From Chloroflexota bacterium (GTDB lineage: Bacteria > Chloroflexota > Dehalococcoidia > Dehalococcoidales > RBG-16-60-22): 48,013 nucleotides of DNA. Below the pieces are notes generated by a model. That model saw only the letters and a list, made by a program, of their open reading frames with translations, was not told where the DNA came from and ran no database searches. Both the position numbers and the translations under genes were made by a program. The stretch covers positions 1 through 48,013 of the forward strand of contig JAHJTL010000112.1 in NCBI GenBank assembly GCA_018829775.1. The letters are read 5' to 3'. Of this stretch, positions 33,599 to 42,333 are shown piece by piece; the stretch's first letter is position 1; every line of letters begins with the position of its first letter.

Positions 33599-34773
33599 TA
33601 TTCCCTCACTCCGTAGATTTCAAACTCTCGTTTGCTTCCTGTGCGGGCGATTTCGATACCGCGGTTCACCATTTCTTCGAAGCCGGCCATGGTAATATCT
33701 CTGCCACCCAGGCCACCCACGAAGCCGACTATCTTTGGTCTCTTCTCTTCCTTGTACAGGGCTGCTTTTATCTCGGAGCAGACCGGACCTCCCGGCCCGC
33801 CAAAAGATATGGCTCTATCAAGCACGATTAGTATCTCGGCGCCTTTTACCGCCTTGCGGAGTTCTTCGTACGGGAAGGGGCGCCACAGGCGAAGCTTGAG
33901 CAGCCCAACCTCCTTGCCATCACCTCTCATTTTGTCCACAGCCACCATTGCCGTTTCGCTGTAGCTGCCCATGGTTAACAGCAGGACTCTGGCGCCATCG
34001 GTCTGGTATTGCTCTATCGGCGAATACTGGCGACCGAAAGCCGTGCCGAACTCCTGCCAGACTTCCAGGATGACATCTTTGCTGTTCTCCAGGTTCATTT
34101 CCTGCGCCCATTTCACCTCGGTGTAGATGAAAGGTTGGCCAAAGGCTCCCATCGTGACCGGTTTCTCCGGGTCCAGTGGCAGAGGATATTTGAAGGGCGG
34201 CAGGAACCGGTCAACATCTTTTTTATCTGGAAGCTCTATAGGTTCAATGACATGGGTCAGTACAAACCCATCGAGGTGAATCATTACCGGAAGCAGAACT
34301 CTTTTATCCTCACCCATGCGGAAAGCGCAGATGACATTATCCACCGCTTCCTGCCCGTTTTCCACGAATATCTGAATCCAGCCGACATCACGAGTTGCCA
34401 TGGCATCGGAGTGTTCACCCCAGATACTGATGGGTGCGGAGAGAGCGCGGTTGGCCACCGCCATGACAATGGGCAGCCTCATCGCTGAGGCAACATAGAG
34501 CACCTCGTGCATCAGCTCCAGCCCCTGGGAAGCGGTGGCGGTAAAAGTTCTGGCACCTACCGCCGAGGCGCCAACACAGGCGCTCATCGCAGAGTGTTCT
34601 GATTCCACCGGAATATAGGCCGCTTTCAGTTCCCCATTGGCGACCAGCTCTGCCAGGTGCTCCACAATATGTGTCTGGGGGGTTATCGGGTAAGCTGACA
34701 CGACGTCAACATCAGATAACATGGCGGCGTCAGCAACGGCGATCGATACTTCCAGGCCTTCCCGTTTCGCCAT
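33598..34773 (-). CDS. porA: Pyruvate:ferredoxin oxidoreductase, alpha subunit
   Basis: Carries the TPP-pyrimidine and CoA-facing domains of the enzyme. Family landmarks are VVSAYPITPQTHIVEHLAE (residues about 23-41), YIPVESEHSAMSACVGASAVG, GARTFTATASQGLELMHEV and a C-terminal RLWRPFPYEEL with KGAEILIVLDRAISFG. With ATG 34773 it is 391 residues, normal for PorA. That start is preferred because GGAGGCG sits just upstream and the ATG shares one base with the porD stop (TAATG). An upstream frame extension to 34827 lies within porD. Confidence 0.95.
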   Translation of the reverse strand: MAKREGLEVSIAVADAAMLSDVDVVSAYPITPQTHIVEHLAELVANGELKAAYIPVESEHSAMSACVGASAVGARTFTATASQGLELMHEVLYVASAMRLPIVMAVANRALSAPISIWGEHSDAMATRDVGWIQIFVENGQEAVDNVICAFRMGEDKRVLLPVMIHLDGFVLTHVIEPIELPDKKDVDRFLPPFKYPLPLDPEKPVTMGAFGQPFIYTEVKWAQEMNLENSKDVILEVWQEFGTAFGRQYSPIEQYQTDGARVLLLTMGSYSETAMVAVDKMRGDGKEVGLLKLRLWRPFPYEELRKAVKGAEILIVLDRAISFGGPGGPVCSEIKAALYKEEKRPKIVGFVGGLGGRDITMAGFEEMVNRGIEIARTGSKREFEIYGVRE

Positions 34774-35090
34774 TATTTCGCCTCCCCGACCATGGTAATC
34801 GCCTCTTTGGGACATTCCGTGGCGCAAATCCCACAGCCCTTGCAGTAGAATAAGTCGGGTTCAAAATATCCGTCCGTGTTCTTAACGATGCACCCCTCGG
34901 GGCAGAAGTAGTAACAGAGGGTACATTTATTACATTTATTGAAGTCAAACACAGGTCGGCGCGACTTCCAGTCACCGGTTCTGACCTCAACTGAGTTACC
35001 CGGCTCGGTGATAAAAAAGCCGATTTCTATTTCTTTCCAGCCCAACTCGCCTTTGGCTCTCGGTTTCTCCTTCGTTTTCGCCTTGGCCAT
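34773..35090 (-). CDS. porD: Pyruvate:ferredoxin oxidoreductase, ferredoxin-like delta subunit
   Basis: A 105-residue 2[4Fe-4S] protein that relays electrons from the TPP centre to soluble ferredoxin. The eight ligands fall in C53/C56/C59/C63 (CNKCTLCYYFCP) and C83/C86/C89/C93 (CKGCGICATECP). One extra cysteine (C67) is present. The N-terminal 50 residues are the usual basic and beta-rich extension of PorD. Start ATG 35090 lies six bases after porG. Confidence 0.95.
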   Translation of the reverse strand: MAKAKTKEKPRAKGELGWKEIEIGFFITEPGNSVEVRTGDWKSRRPVFDFNKCNKCTLCYYFCPEGCIVKNTDGYFEPDLFYCKGCGICATECPKEAITMVGEAK

Positions 35091-35096
35091 TTCCCG

Positions 35097-35663
35097 CTAC
35101 TCTCCTATTTTTGTTTCGGCAACGGCTCGTTCCATTGCCTTGATATTTCGCTCCGCCAGACGCCCGAAGCGTTTCTCCAGCGGCTCTTTCACCGATTCCG
35201 GAGAAATAACGCCGGTCGCCTTTATCATGGCACCGATCATGGTGGTATTGACGATATTGACTCCCAGTGTCTCCAGGGCTATTGTATCGGCATCCACGAG
35301 GGCCAGCCTGGCGTTAATACCGAAGTCCTTTTTAACCTGCGCAGCAGATTTTCTGGTATTGATAATAACTATGCCACCTTCTTTCAGCCCCGAAGTTGCA
35401 TCCAGAATAGATAAAAGGCTCGGGTCCAGAATTAAGACCACATCGGGCTGGTCTACCTCCGCCCTGTTCCGAATGGGCTCATCCGGATTGATTCGGTTGA
35501 AGGCCAGAACCGGAGCCCCCCTTCTTTCCGGACTGAAACTGGGAAATGCCTGGGCATATTTGCCCTCACTGATGGCCGCCTGGGCTACCAGTTCCGCTGA
35601 CGTAACTGCTCCCTGACCGCCACGACCGTGCCATCTGATTTCGGTGAGTTTATTTTTTGTCAT
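35097..35663 (-). CDS. porG: Pyruvate:ferredoxin oxidoreductase, gamma subunit
   Basis: A 188-residue gamma domain. The N-terminal EIRWHGRGGQGAVTSAELVA is the family signature, followed by FPSFSPERRGAPVLAFNRI. The C-terminal helical tail holds ERNIKAMERAV. It is the first gene of porG-D-A-B, an order seen widely in archaea and anaerobic bacteria. AGGAG lies six bases before the ATG. Its start is only 24 bases from tRNA-Arg(CCG) on the same strand, so the operon may read through from that tRNA. Confidence 0.94.
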   Translation of the reverse strand: MTKNKLTEIRWHGRGGQGAVTSAELVAQAAISEGKYAQAFPSFSPERRGAPVLAFNRINPDEPIRNRAEVDQPDVVLILDPSLLSILDATSGLKEGGIVIINTRKSAAQVKKDFGINARLALVDADTIALETLGVNIVNTTMIGAMIKATGVISPESVKEPLEKRFGRLAERNIKAMERAVAETKIGE

Positions 35664-35687
35664 TGCATACTCCTGACCATATTGAAG

Positions 35688-35760
35688 CGCCCCTGGGGCG
35701 ACTTGAACGCCCGCCCCCAGCTCCGGAGGCTGGTGCTCTATCCGTCTGAGCTACAGGGGC
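35688..35760 (-). tRNA. tRNA-Arg (anticodon CCG), no encoded CCA
   Basis: On the minus strand, acceptor GCCCCTG pairs with CAGGGGC. The anticodon stem CCAGC/GCTGG closes loop CTCCGGA, giving anticodon CCG. The T arm is GGGCG/CGCCC with TTCAAGT. Discriminator G at 35688 is followed by CTT, so CCA must be added after transcription, unlike the other four complete tRNAs here. Confidence 0.93.
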
Positions 35761-35983
35761 CGCTGCTACTATTATAGCCTTGAGGGTAACGTAAGGGCAA
35801 GGTAAGATAGTTATCGCTTAAAGGGGGTAACGCGGATATTGTTGCGGCAAGCGTTTTCCAGTCAATAAACATGAATCAGGCTTACTCCAAAAACCGACCC
35901 ATTATAACCATCACGGGTGAATAACGCAAGTATTGACATTTAGTCTCGGTGTCAATAAAGTGGAATAGCAAAGGAGGCGCGGA

Positions 35984-36970
35984 TTGGTCTGGATTAAACT
36001 TATCCTCTGTATAGTCGTTATTTTTATCTCCGGAAGAAAAGTCGCTCGATATGGTGACATAATTGCCGAAAAAACCGGACTCGGTGGCATCTGGATAGGC
36101 CTTATTCTCATTGCGGCGCTGACCTCGATGCCCGAGCTTTTCACTGGGGTAAGCGCGGTAACGCTGGTCGATGCTCCCGGTTTGACCATCGGCAACCTTC
36201 TCGGCGCCAACATGTTCAATCTGTTCAACCTGGCACTTCTTGACATGTTTCACCGCAACGGTTCCATTCTGGCTATCGTGGGCAAGACGCATCGTCTGAC
36301 CGGGATATTCAGCCTGATAATGGTTGTCTTCGTTGCCATCTTCATCCTGATAAGCAATAGATTCCATATCATGGACATAGGCTGGATTGGCTGGTATACG
36401 CCCTTTATCATTCTGTTGTACGTCATTTTCGCCCGCATAATATACCGTTACGAGCAGCGCCACCCGTCTCTGAAGGAGACGGAATTCGAGTACGCTGATA
36501 AGTCTTTAAGGCACGTTTATCTCTATTTCTCAATAGCCGCCGCCTTCATCATCGGTGCCGGCATCTGGCTCCCCTTCATCGGTGATGAGATTGCTGCGAT
36601 TTACGGATGGGGGCAGGGCTTTGTGGGCAGCCTCTTCCTCGCCTTCACCACCACCCTGCCCGAAATAACCGTTTCCTTTGCCGCTATGAGAATGGGGGCC
36701 AACGACCTGGCCGTGGCCAATCTGATTGGCAGCAACCTGTTCAATTTGACCATTATCCCCCTCGATGACCTGCTCTATGTCAAAGGACCTATACTGGCTG
36801 CGGTCTCTGAGACCCACCTCGTCACTGCTTTCACGGTGGTGCTCATGACCATCGTCTTCATCATCGGGCTGAGCCACCGACACCAGCGCCTTTTCCGGTT
36901 GAGCTGGTGGAATGTTACTCTGTTTCTGCTCTTCCTTCTTGGTGCTTACTACAGCTTTCAGCTGGCTTGA
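35984..36970 (+). CDS. CaCA-family sodium/calcium-type cation exchanger
   Basis: A 328-residue integral membrane protein with about ten hydrophobic spans in two inverted halves. The first alpha repeat is GLILIAALTSMPELFTG with NLLGANMFNLFNLALLD. The second is AFTTTLPEITVSFAAMRMGA with NLIGSNLFNLTIIPLDDLL. These acidic P-E and N-x-F motifs bind the exchanged cation in the membrane. The substrate may be Ca2+, another divalent ion or K+ against Na+ or H+. The start is TTG 35984 with AAGGAGG seven bases upstream. It converges with the antiporter operon, nine bases from its last gene, so a joint role in ion homeostasis is plausible. Confidence 0.9.
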   Translation: MVWIKLILCIVVIFISGRKVARYGDIIAEKTGLGGIWIGLILIAALTSMPELFTGVSAVTLVDAPGLTIGNLLGANMFNLFNLALLDMFHRNGSILAIVGKTHRLTGIFSLIMVVFVAIFILISNRFHIMDIGWIGWYTPFIILLYVIFARIIYRYEQRHPSLKETEFEYADKSLRHVYLYFSIAAAFIIGAGIWLPFIGDEIAAIYGWGQGFVGSLFLAFTTTLPEITVSFAAMRMGANDLAVANLIGSNLFNLTIIPLDDLLYVKGPILAAVSETHLVTAFTVVLMTIVFIIGLSHRHQRLFRLSWWNVTLFLLFLLGAYYSFQLA

Positions 36971-36979
36971 GGACTGTTA

Positions 36980-38731
36980 CTAAAACAGAAAGTCCCAGGC
37001 GAGTAAGACAATAAGGAAGAGGAGCACGACCAGCACCATGACTCCCAGCGGTATCCGGTAGCGGTCAGGGTTGAATGTCGACGGTTCAGGAGCTGGCTTC
37101 TCGGTGCGCAGTAGAACATGGCTGGCATTTTTAACTCCGACGACGAAATAGCCGGCAGGGTTGTCGCCCAGCTTGACCATATACCGGGCAAGGCGAAGTG
37201 AAAGACGTTCTACAGCCTCAAAGAGCTCGCTGATGGACACGCTAAATACCTTGAAAGCGATACGTGATGGCCTGCGGTAGAACCAGTCTGTGTCCAGTGT
37301 AATCGTATCCTTAACGTGGAGGCTTTTCAACACCAGCCAGAAGGCAAGCCCGGTGAATATGAGCAACTGCATCGTTTCGATTAAGTGTGAGGAGGTATAG
37401 GGCTGGTAATGCACCGCAAAGGGGAGGAGATTGTAGAGCAGTGCCGGGTAAACGCCGATGGCAATACAGATTGCCGATGTCAGCCCCATCCCTATATACA
37501 TTCCCGGTGGCACCGGTTCGGGCTTGAGGTTGCGGTCGGTGCTGAACCAGGTGAAGTACGGCAGCTTCAGCCCAATGGAGAGGAAGGTGCCGATGGAGGC
37601 CAGGCTGAGCAGGAGTACTATGATACCAAAATGCTCCAGTTCGGCGGCATATACTACCATTGATTTGCTGACAAAGCCGCTGAAAAGCGGGACGCCGGAA
37701 ATGGAAAAGGCCCCGACCATGAAAAATATCAGGGTGGGCCACATTTTCTTGAACAGGCCACCCAGTTCGGTCATCTTGTTGCGTCCGGTGGCATAGAGGA
37801 CGGTTCCCATACCCATGAACAGCAGGCCTTTATAGAGAATATGGGCGAAGGCATGGGCGATAGCACCATTTACTGCCACGGCAGTGCCGATACCAACGCC
37901 GCAGACCATGTAGCCAACCTGGCTGATGATATGGTAGGAGAGGAGTCGCCGCCCGTCATTGGCCAGAAACGCGAAAACAACGCCATAGACCGCCATGATA
38001 GCGCCCGCCCACATCAGTAATTCCAGGCCGGCAAAGCCGCGGGCAAGGGCGTAAACGGCTACCTTGGTGGTGAAGGCGCTGAGAAAAACGCTGCCGGCAA
38101 CCGTCCCTTCTGGATAGGAGTCAGGCAGCCAGCCGTTCAAAGGTGGTACGGCCGCGTTGAGGGCAAACGCGAGAAGGATAAGATATGAAGCAATACCGCT
38201 ATCAAAGTGCGTGAACAGGAGAGAGCCGGTTTGCTGCAAATGCAGGAGGATACCGGCCATGAGGATGCTGCCGCCGAAGGCGTGTACCAGCAGGTAACGA
38301 AATCCGGCCTTTCTTGCCCCCAGTGTACGTCTCGCCCAGATGAGGAAGAGCGAGGAAACGGCCATGATTTCCCAGAAGAAAAGGAGCGTGAACAGGTCGC
38401 CGGCAAAGACCACCCCCAGCGAACTCCCCACGTATAGCAACGATGTCACCTGCTGCAGGTTATCTTTCACATGGTAGCCATAGATGCTCCCGAGGAACCC
38501 CATGATGACAAAGACATACCCGAAAGCCATACTGAGCCGGTCCACCCGGCAGACCATCAGGTCATAGTTGAGGAAGGGCAAGCTCAGGCTGGCCCCGACT
38601 TCCAGATTTATCAGGAATACAAATGCGACGATTGAAATTAATACGTAGAAAACTGAACGCAACTGCCGCGGCAGTAATGGCAGCAACATCGCCCCGACAA
38701 CATATATAATCGCCAGTGGGAAATTACTCAT
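36980..38731 (-). CDS. NuoL/MrpD-like antiporter subunit, last gene of the antiporter operon
   Basis: A 583-residue membrane protein with about 14 or more spans, in the proton-conducting subunit family of complex I and Mrp antiporters. The core segments are VGSSLGVVFAGDLFTLLFFWEIMAVSS (a Glu-bearing helix), NGWLPDSYPEGTVAGSVFLSAFTTKVAVY with key Lys, and ISGVPLFSGFVSK. The C-terminus is extended by a long amphipathic part and a final anchor helix, as in NuoL-type or Mbx subunits. It shares 8 bases with the preceding small gene. The start is ATG 38731, with GATGAG upstream. Which ion it carries cannot be read. Confidence 0.88.
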   Translation of the reverse strand: MSNFPLAIIYVVGAMLLPLLPRQLRSVFYVLISIVAFVFLINLEVGASLSLPFLNYDLMVCRVDRLSMAFGYVFVIMGFLGSIYGYHVKDNLQQVTSLLYVGSSLGVVFAGDLFTLLFFWEIMAVSSLFLIWARRTLGARKAGFRYLLVHAFGGSILMAGILLHLQQTGSLLFTHFDSGIASYLILLAFALNAAVPPLNGWLPDSYPEGTVAGSVFLSAFTTKVAVYALARGFAGLELLMWAGAIMAVYGVVFAFLANDGRRLLSYHIISQVGYMVCGVGIGTAVAVNGAIAHAFAHILYKGLLFMGMGTVLYATGRNKMTELGGLFKKMWPTLIFFMVGAFSISGVPLFSGFVSKSMVVYAAELEHFGIIVLLLSLASIGTFLSIGLKLPYFTWFSTDRNLKPEPVPPGMYIGMGLTSAICIAIGVYPALLYNLLPFAVHYQPYTSSHLIETMQLLIFTGLAFWLVLKSLHVKDTITLDTDWFYRRPSRIAFKVFSVSISELFEAVERLSLRLARYMVKLGDNPAGYFVVGVKNASHVLLRTEKPAPEPSTFNPDRYRIPLGVMVLVVLLFLIVLLAWDFLF

Positions 38732-38960
38732 GCTCATCATCTCTATCGTAATAATCCTCGTCTCGCTGCAGCCAGTGGTGGCCGAGCAGCTTGGCGCCAT
38801 AGATTATCGCCAGGCAGCCGAGAAAGCCGAACAAAGAGAAGAAGCCGGGTATGTACGACCATGGGAACTTGACATGCACGTGTCCGATTACCACCAAGAG
38901 GTCAAGTATGATAAAGACAAGCAATATGGCAATGGATGCCATCAACCGTTTTCGTTTCAC
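38724..38960 (-). CDS. Small two-helix membrane protein in the antiporter operon
   Basis: A 78-residue protein with a basic start (MKRKRLMAS), a hydrophobic helix (about 9-25), a short HVHVKFPW loop, a second helix (about 36-58) and a charged tail ending DEDYYDRDDEHE. GTG 38960 is the start, and it overlaps the preceding stop by four bases (GTGA). Its own end overlaps the next start, so translation is coupled on both sides. I do not recognise a family. Comparable small subunits occur in Mrp- and Ech-type complexes, so it may be an accessory subunit. Confidence 0.75.
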   Translation of the reverse strand: MKRKRLMASIAILLVFIILDLLVVIGHVHVKFPWSYIPGFFSLFGFLGCLAIIYGAKLLGHHWLQRDEDYYDRDDEHE

Positions 38961-40447
38961 GGGCCACCTCCACCCATAACGCTCTGTGCCACGTTTGAAG
39001 CAAGCTGGAAGAAATACGGGACACGGTCCGGGAAAAGCCCCATCAGGAGGGAGAGCACTGCAGTTATCGCCAGGGGAACAACCATTAATGGTGAAGCCTC
39101 GCCAAGCTTGGTGAACTTATCCGATGGGGCAAAAAAGGCGCGCGCTACAATGCTCAGTAAATAACCGGCATTGAGCAGCCCGCTGAGCAGGAAAGTGATG
39201 GCGAAAGCCATCTGCCCGACGTCTAGCGAGCCCTGTACCAGGTACCATTTGCTGATGAATCCATTTACCGGTGGAATCCCGGCCAGCCCCACCGATGCGA
39301 TGGCGAATGCGGCCATGGTGATTGGCATCTGCCGGCCAAGGCCGTTGAGTTCGCTGACGTTCTCGCAGTGGGCCTTGACGTGGATGGCCCCGGCGCAGAA
39401 AAAGAGCGTGATTTTCATCATGGCATGGTTGACGATGTGGAGTAAAGCGCCAATCCAGGCGCTCGGTGAGAATAGTGCCGTACCGAGGACGATATAGGAA
39501 AGATGGCCCACGGTGGAGTAAGCCAGGCGCGCTTTAAGGTTATCCTGGCGCAGGGCGATGACTGAGGCCGCCAGTATCGTGAAGGCAGCAAGCGCAGCAA
39601 GGAAGCTCGCCGCGCCGCTTTCGTTGAACACCGCCGGCCCAATGATGAAGCCAATCGCTCGGGCAAAGCCGAAGACCCCGGCCTTGACCACGGCCACGGC
39701 GTGGAGCAGTGCGCTCACCGGCGTCGGCGCCACCATCGCCGTGGGCAGCCAGCTGTGCATGGGCATGATGGCCGATTTCACGCCGAAACTGAGCAGGAAA
39801 AGGGTGAAGAGCATGATGACGCTGCTCTTCGCAACATGTGCTGGCAGGATACCCCCGGCTTTGAAATCAACCGTGCCGCTCAACTGATAGGTAAAAGCCA
39901 GAGCGAAGATGAGGAAAACGCCACCGGTAAGCAGGTAAACCAGGTACTTGCGGCCACCGAAGATTGCCTCCGGTGTCTCTTTATGCAGCACAAGTGGATA
40001 GGTGGCGATGGTCAGAATCTCGTAAAAGATGACCAGGGTGAGGAGATTGGCGGCGAAGGCGATTCCCATAGTCGCCGAAAGGCAGATGGCAAAACTGGCG
40101 AAGTAACGTGTCTGCTTGTGTTCTGACATGCCCCGTACGTAGCCTATGGAAAACAACGAGGTCAATATCCAGAGGAAGGAGGCGGAGAGCCCGAAAATAA
40201 TGCCCAGCGAGTCCACTTTCAGCGCCAGCGATATGCCTGGGGAAATGGAAAAGAGGGTTATCGCGAGTGATTTTCCCTGAAGGACGATGGGCAGCATTGA
40301 TGCTACAAGGGCGAATTTAGCCAGCGCTGCCATAATCGTCCAGGATTCGCGGACGTTTGGTCGCTGGTTCGGAATGACGATGAAAACAACGGCAACCAGT
40401 GAGACCAGTACCGCGAGCAATGGCTTCAGCGAATAGACCGTTTCCAT
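38957..40447 (-). CDS. Second MrpD/NuoN-like antiporter subunit
   Basis: A 496-residue membrane protein of the proton-conducting family, with about 14 spans. Family helices include AANLLTLVIFYEILTIATYPLV (Glu helix), MHSWLPTAMVAPTPVSALLHAVAVVKAG (Lys) and GLAGIPPVNGFISKWYL. Together with the neighbouring D subunit and the large NuoL-like one it gives the operon three antiporter-type subunits. It starts 29 bases after the preceding gene. The sequence alone does not say whether it pumps Na+ or H+. Confidence 0.9.
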   Translation of the reverse strand: METVYSLKPLLAVLVSLVAVVFIVIPNQRPNVRESWTIMAALAKFALVASMLPIVLQGKSLAITLFSISPGISLALKVDSLGIIFGLSASFLWILTSLFSIGYVRGMSEHKQTRYFASFAICLSATMGIAFAANLLTLVIFYEILTIATYPLVLHKETPEAIFGGRKYLVYLLTGGVFLIFALAFTYQLSGTVDFKAGGILPAHVAKSSVIMLFTLFLLSFGVKSAIMPMHSWLPTAMVAPTPVSALLHAVAVVKAGVFGFARAIGFIIGPAVFNESGAASFLAALAAFTILAASVIALRQDNLKARLAYSTVGHLSYIVLGTALFSPSAWIGALLHIVNHAMMKITLFFCAGAIHVKAHCENVSELNGLGRQMPITMAAFAIASVGLAGIPPVNGFISKWYLVQGSLDVGQMAFAITFLLSGLLNAGYLLSIVARAFFAPSDKFTKLGEASPLMVVPLAITAVLSLLMGLFPDRVPYFFQLASNVAQSVMGGGGP

Positions 40448-40476
40448 CAGTTTAAACTAATTATCCGTTTTCCTCG

Positions 40477-41949
40477 CTATGGCAAAAGCGCCACTATAGG
40501 GTTTAATACATATGAGACTATAAGCGCGTTTATCAGTCCCAAAATTATTATGCCTATCGCCAGGATGAGAATGGGTACTAGAATCCTAGCCGGAGGCTCT
40601 GTCGCCTGCTCTACCGCTGAGTCGTTGGTGGAAGGTGTAGTGAAGAGCTTTTCAATCATGCGGAAGAAGTAGACCGCAGTCAGCAGGCTGCTTGCCAGAA
40701 TAACGGCGACAAAGGCCCAGTTATTGGCCTCTATGCCGCCCAGCACCAGGTACCATTTGCTGAAAAAGCCGGCCATGGGCGGGATACCCACCATGGATAA
40801 AGCAGCCACGGTAAAAGCGCCCATCATCAGTGGCATCTTGCGCCCCAGACCGGCAAACTGTGATATTGCATGCAGCCCGGTCTGGTACCTGATGCCGCCG
40901 GCAATTAAAAAGAGGCAGCTCTTCATGAAGGCGTGGTTCAGAATGTGAAGCAAGGCCCCGATGAGGCCAAACGGATTGGCCAGGCCGATGCCCAGTCCGA
41001 TATAGGCCACCTGGGCCACGGTGCTGTAAGCGAGCATGCGCTTAAAGTCCTTCTGGGCAATGGCCATCACCGAGCCAAAAATAATGCCTGCCGCCGACAC
41101 CCAGCCAATTATCGTGGTCACCGGCAGGATATCAATGAAATATTGGGGTTGGAATATGGTGAGCATCATGCGCACGATAACATAGGCGGCGACCTCAATC
41201 TGTATTGCCGCCAGGATTGCCGCCACGACGGGAGGCGCATAGCTGTGAGCATCAGGCAGCCATACGTGCAGCGGGAACAGCGCCATCTTGATTCCCATGC
41301 CGACAATAATCAGCGCCACGGCGGCCATGATGGTGGGTGAACCATAAAGCGGCGGCAGGCGCTGGGCGGCGTCTGCCATATTGAGCGTGCCGGTGGAAAA
41401 ATAGATAAACCCCACGCCCAGCAGGTAAAAACTGCCCGCGATTGTCCCCAGTATAAGGTAGCGGAAACTGGCCACCACCGCCTTATCCCCGCCAAGCGTA
41501 ATCAGCGCGTAGCTGGCTAACGAGTATATCTCCAGGAAGACAAAGAGGTTAAAAAGGTCGCCGGTAACCACAACGCCAACCAGTCCGGCGATGAGCAAAA
41601 GGATTAGCCCGTAAGCGGGAATGCCACGTCGGGGGGTATGGTATAGTCCTGCTTGCGGCGGGTAAATCACCGCAATAAGGCCGATGAACACGATGATTAA
41701 AGCCATGAATGCCGAGAGGTGGTCGAGGACATATTCTATGCCGAAGGGCGGCGGCCATCCTCCGAGAAAATAGCGTAGCTCCCCGTCAGAAAGGACGCGG
41801 AAAAGCCCGGTACCGGCGGCTACCAGTGCCAGCGCCATGCCAATCGCCGCCGTCGCATAGGCCCATCGAAGCCGCCATATCCCAACCAGCGCCGAAATAA
41901 AGCAAAACAGTAATAATGGCGCGAGGATAAGAATCGATAAGCTGGACAT
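40477..41949 (-). CDS. mrpD: MrpD-type antiporter subunit (MbhH-like)
   Basis: A 490-residue, about 14-span subunit of the Mrp/complex I proton-channel family. Landmarks are VVTGDLFNLFVFLEIYSLASYALI (Glu helix), MALFPLHVWLPDAHSYAPPVVAAILAA and SMVGIPPMAGFFSKWYLV. It follows mrpC directly (stop 41950, start 41949), the usual C-D order. This is the first of three D-type genes and the one most like canonical MrpD/MbhH by position. Confidence 0.92.
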   Translation of the reverse strand: MSSLSILILAPLLLFCFISALVGIWRLRWAYATAAIGMALALVAAGTGLFRVLSDGELRYFLGGWPPPFGIEYVLDHLSAFMALIIVFIGLIAVIYPPQAGLYHTPRRGIPAYGLILLLIAGLVGVVVTGDLFNLFVFLEIYSLASYALITLGGDKAVVASFRYLILGTIAGSFYLLGVGFIYFSTGTLNMADAAQRLPPLYGSPTIMAAVALIIVGMGIKMALFPLHVWLPDAHSYAPPVVAAILAAIQIEVAAYVIVRMMLTIFQPQYFIDILPVTTIIGWVSAAGIIFGSVMAIAQKDFKRMLAYSTVAQVAYIGLGIGLANPFGLIGALLHILNHAFMKSCLFLIAGGIRYQTGLHAISQFAGLGRKMPLMMGAFTVAALSMVGIPPMAGFFSKWYLVLGGIEANNWAFVAVILASSLLTAVYFFRMIEKLFTTPSTNDSAVEQATEPPARILVPILILAIGIIILGLINALIVSYVLNPIVALLP

Positions 41950-42333
41950 TTACTCCGAATTCTCTTTCATATTTGCCATTATCGCCCCATCATCCAGAGT
42001 TTTATAGGAACGGTAGATAACGATGAGAAAGGCCAGGGCAACACCGGTAAGGGAAATCGCCACCACAATCCCGGTCAGTATCAGTACATGCGGCAGAGGA
42101 TTAACGTACTTGGCCGCCTCCATACCGAGTAATTCATCGATGACCGGCACCGAACCGCCTAGTTTGGTAGCACCCTCAATAAAGAAAAGAAAGATGGCGG
42201 TCTGAAAGATGTTCATCCCGATGAGTTTTTTCAGCAGGTTGCGCTTGCCGAGCATCCCGTAGAGGCCGATGGCCAGCAGGATGACGATCATGAAGTACAC
42301 GTACCGGGACAGGAATAAATCAATAACTACCAT
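41950..42333 (-). CDS. mrpC: MrpC/NuoK-like subunit (MbhG-like)
   Basis: A 127-residue protein with three membrane helices, related to NuoK. Characteristic are IGLYGMLGKRNLLKKLIGMN (a helix break and basic loop), IFQTAIFLFFIEG and HVLILTGIVVAISLTGVALA, where NuoK has conserved acidic residues in the same frame. A cytoplasmic C-tail (YRSYKTLDDGAIM) closes it. It overlaps mrpB by seven bases. NuoK/MrpC lies at the interface to the antiporter subunits and links proton steps between them. Confidence 0.9.
   Translation of the reverse strand: MVVIDLFLSRYVYFMIVILLAIGLYGMLGKRNLLKKLIGMNIFQTAIFLFFIEGATKLGGSVPVIDELLGMEAAKYVNPLPHVLILTGIVVAISLTGVALAFLIVIYRSYKTLDDGAIMANMKENSE

Noticed and set aside
36980-40447. 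Reading the D-like genes as part of respiratory complex I (nuoL, nuoN)
   Set aside because: No NuoA-I type redox or quinone-binding subunits nearby, and the mrpE, F, G and B genes are specific to Mrp/Mbh systems.
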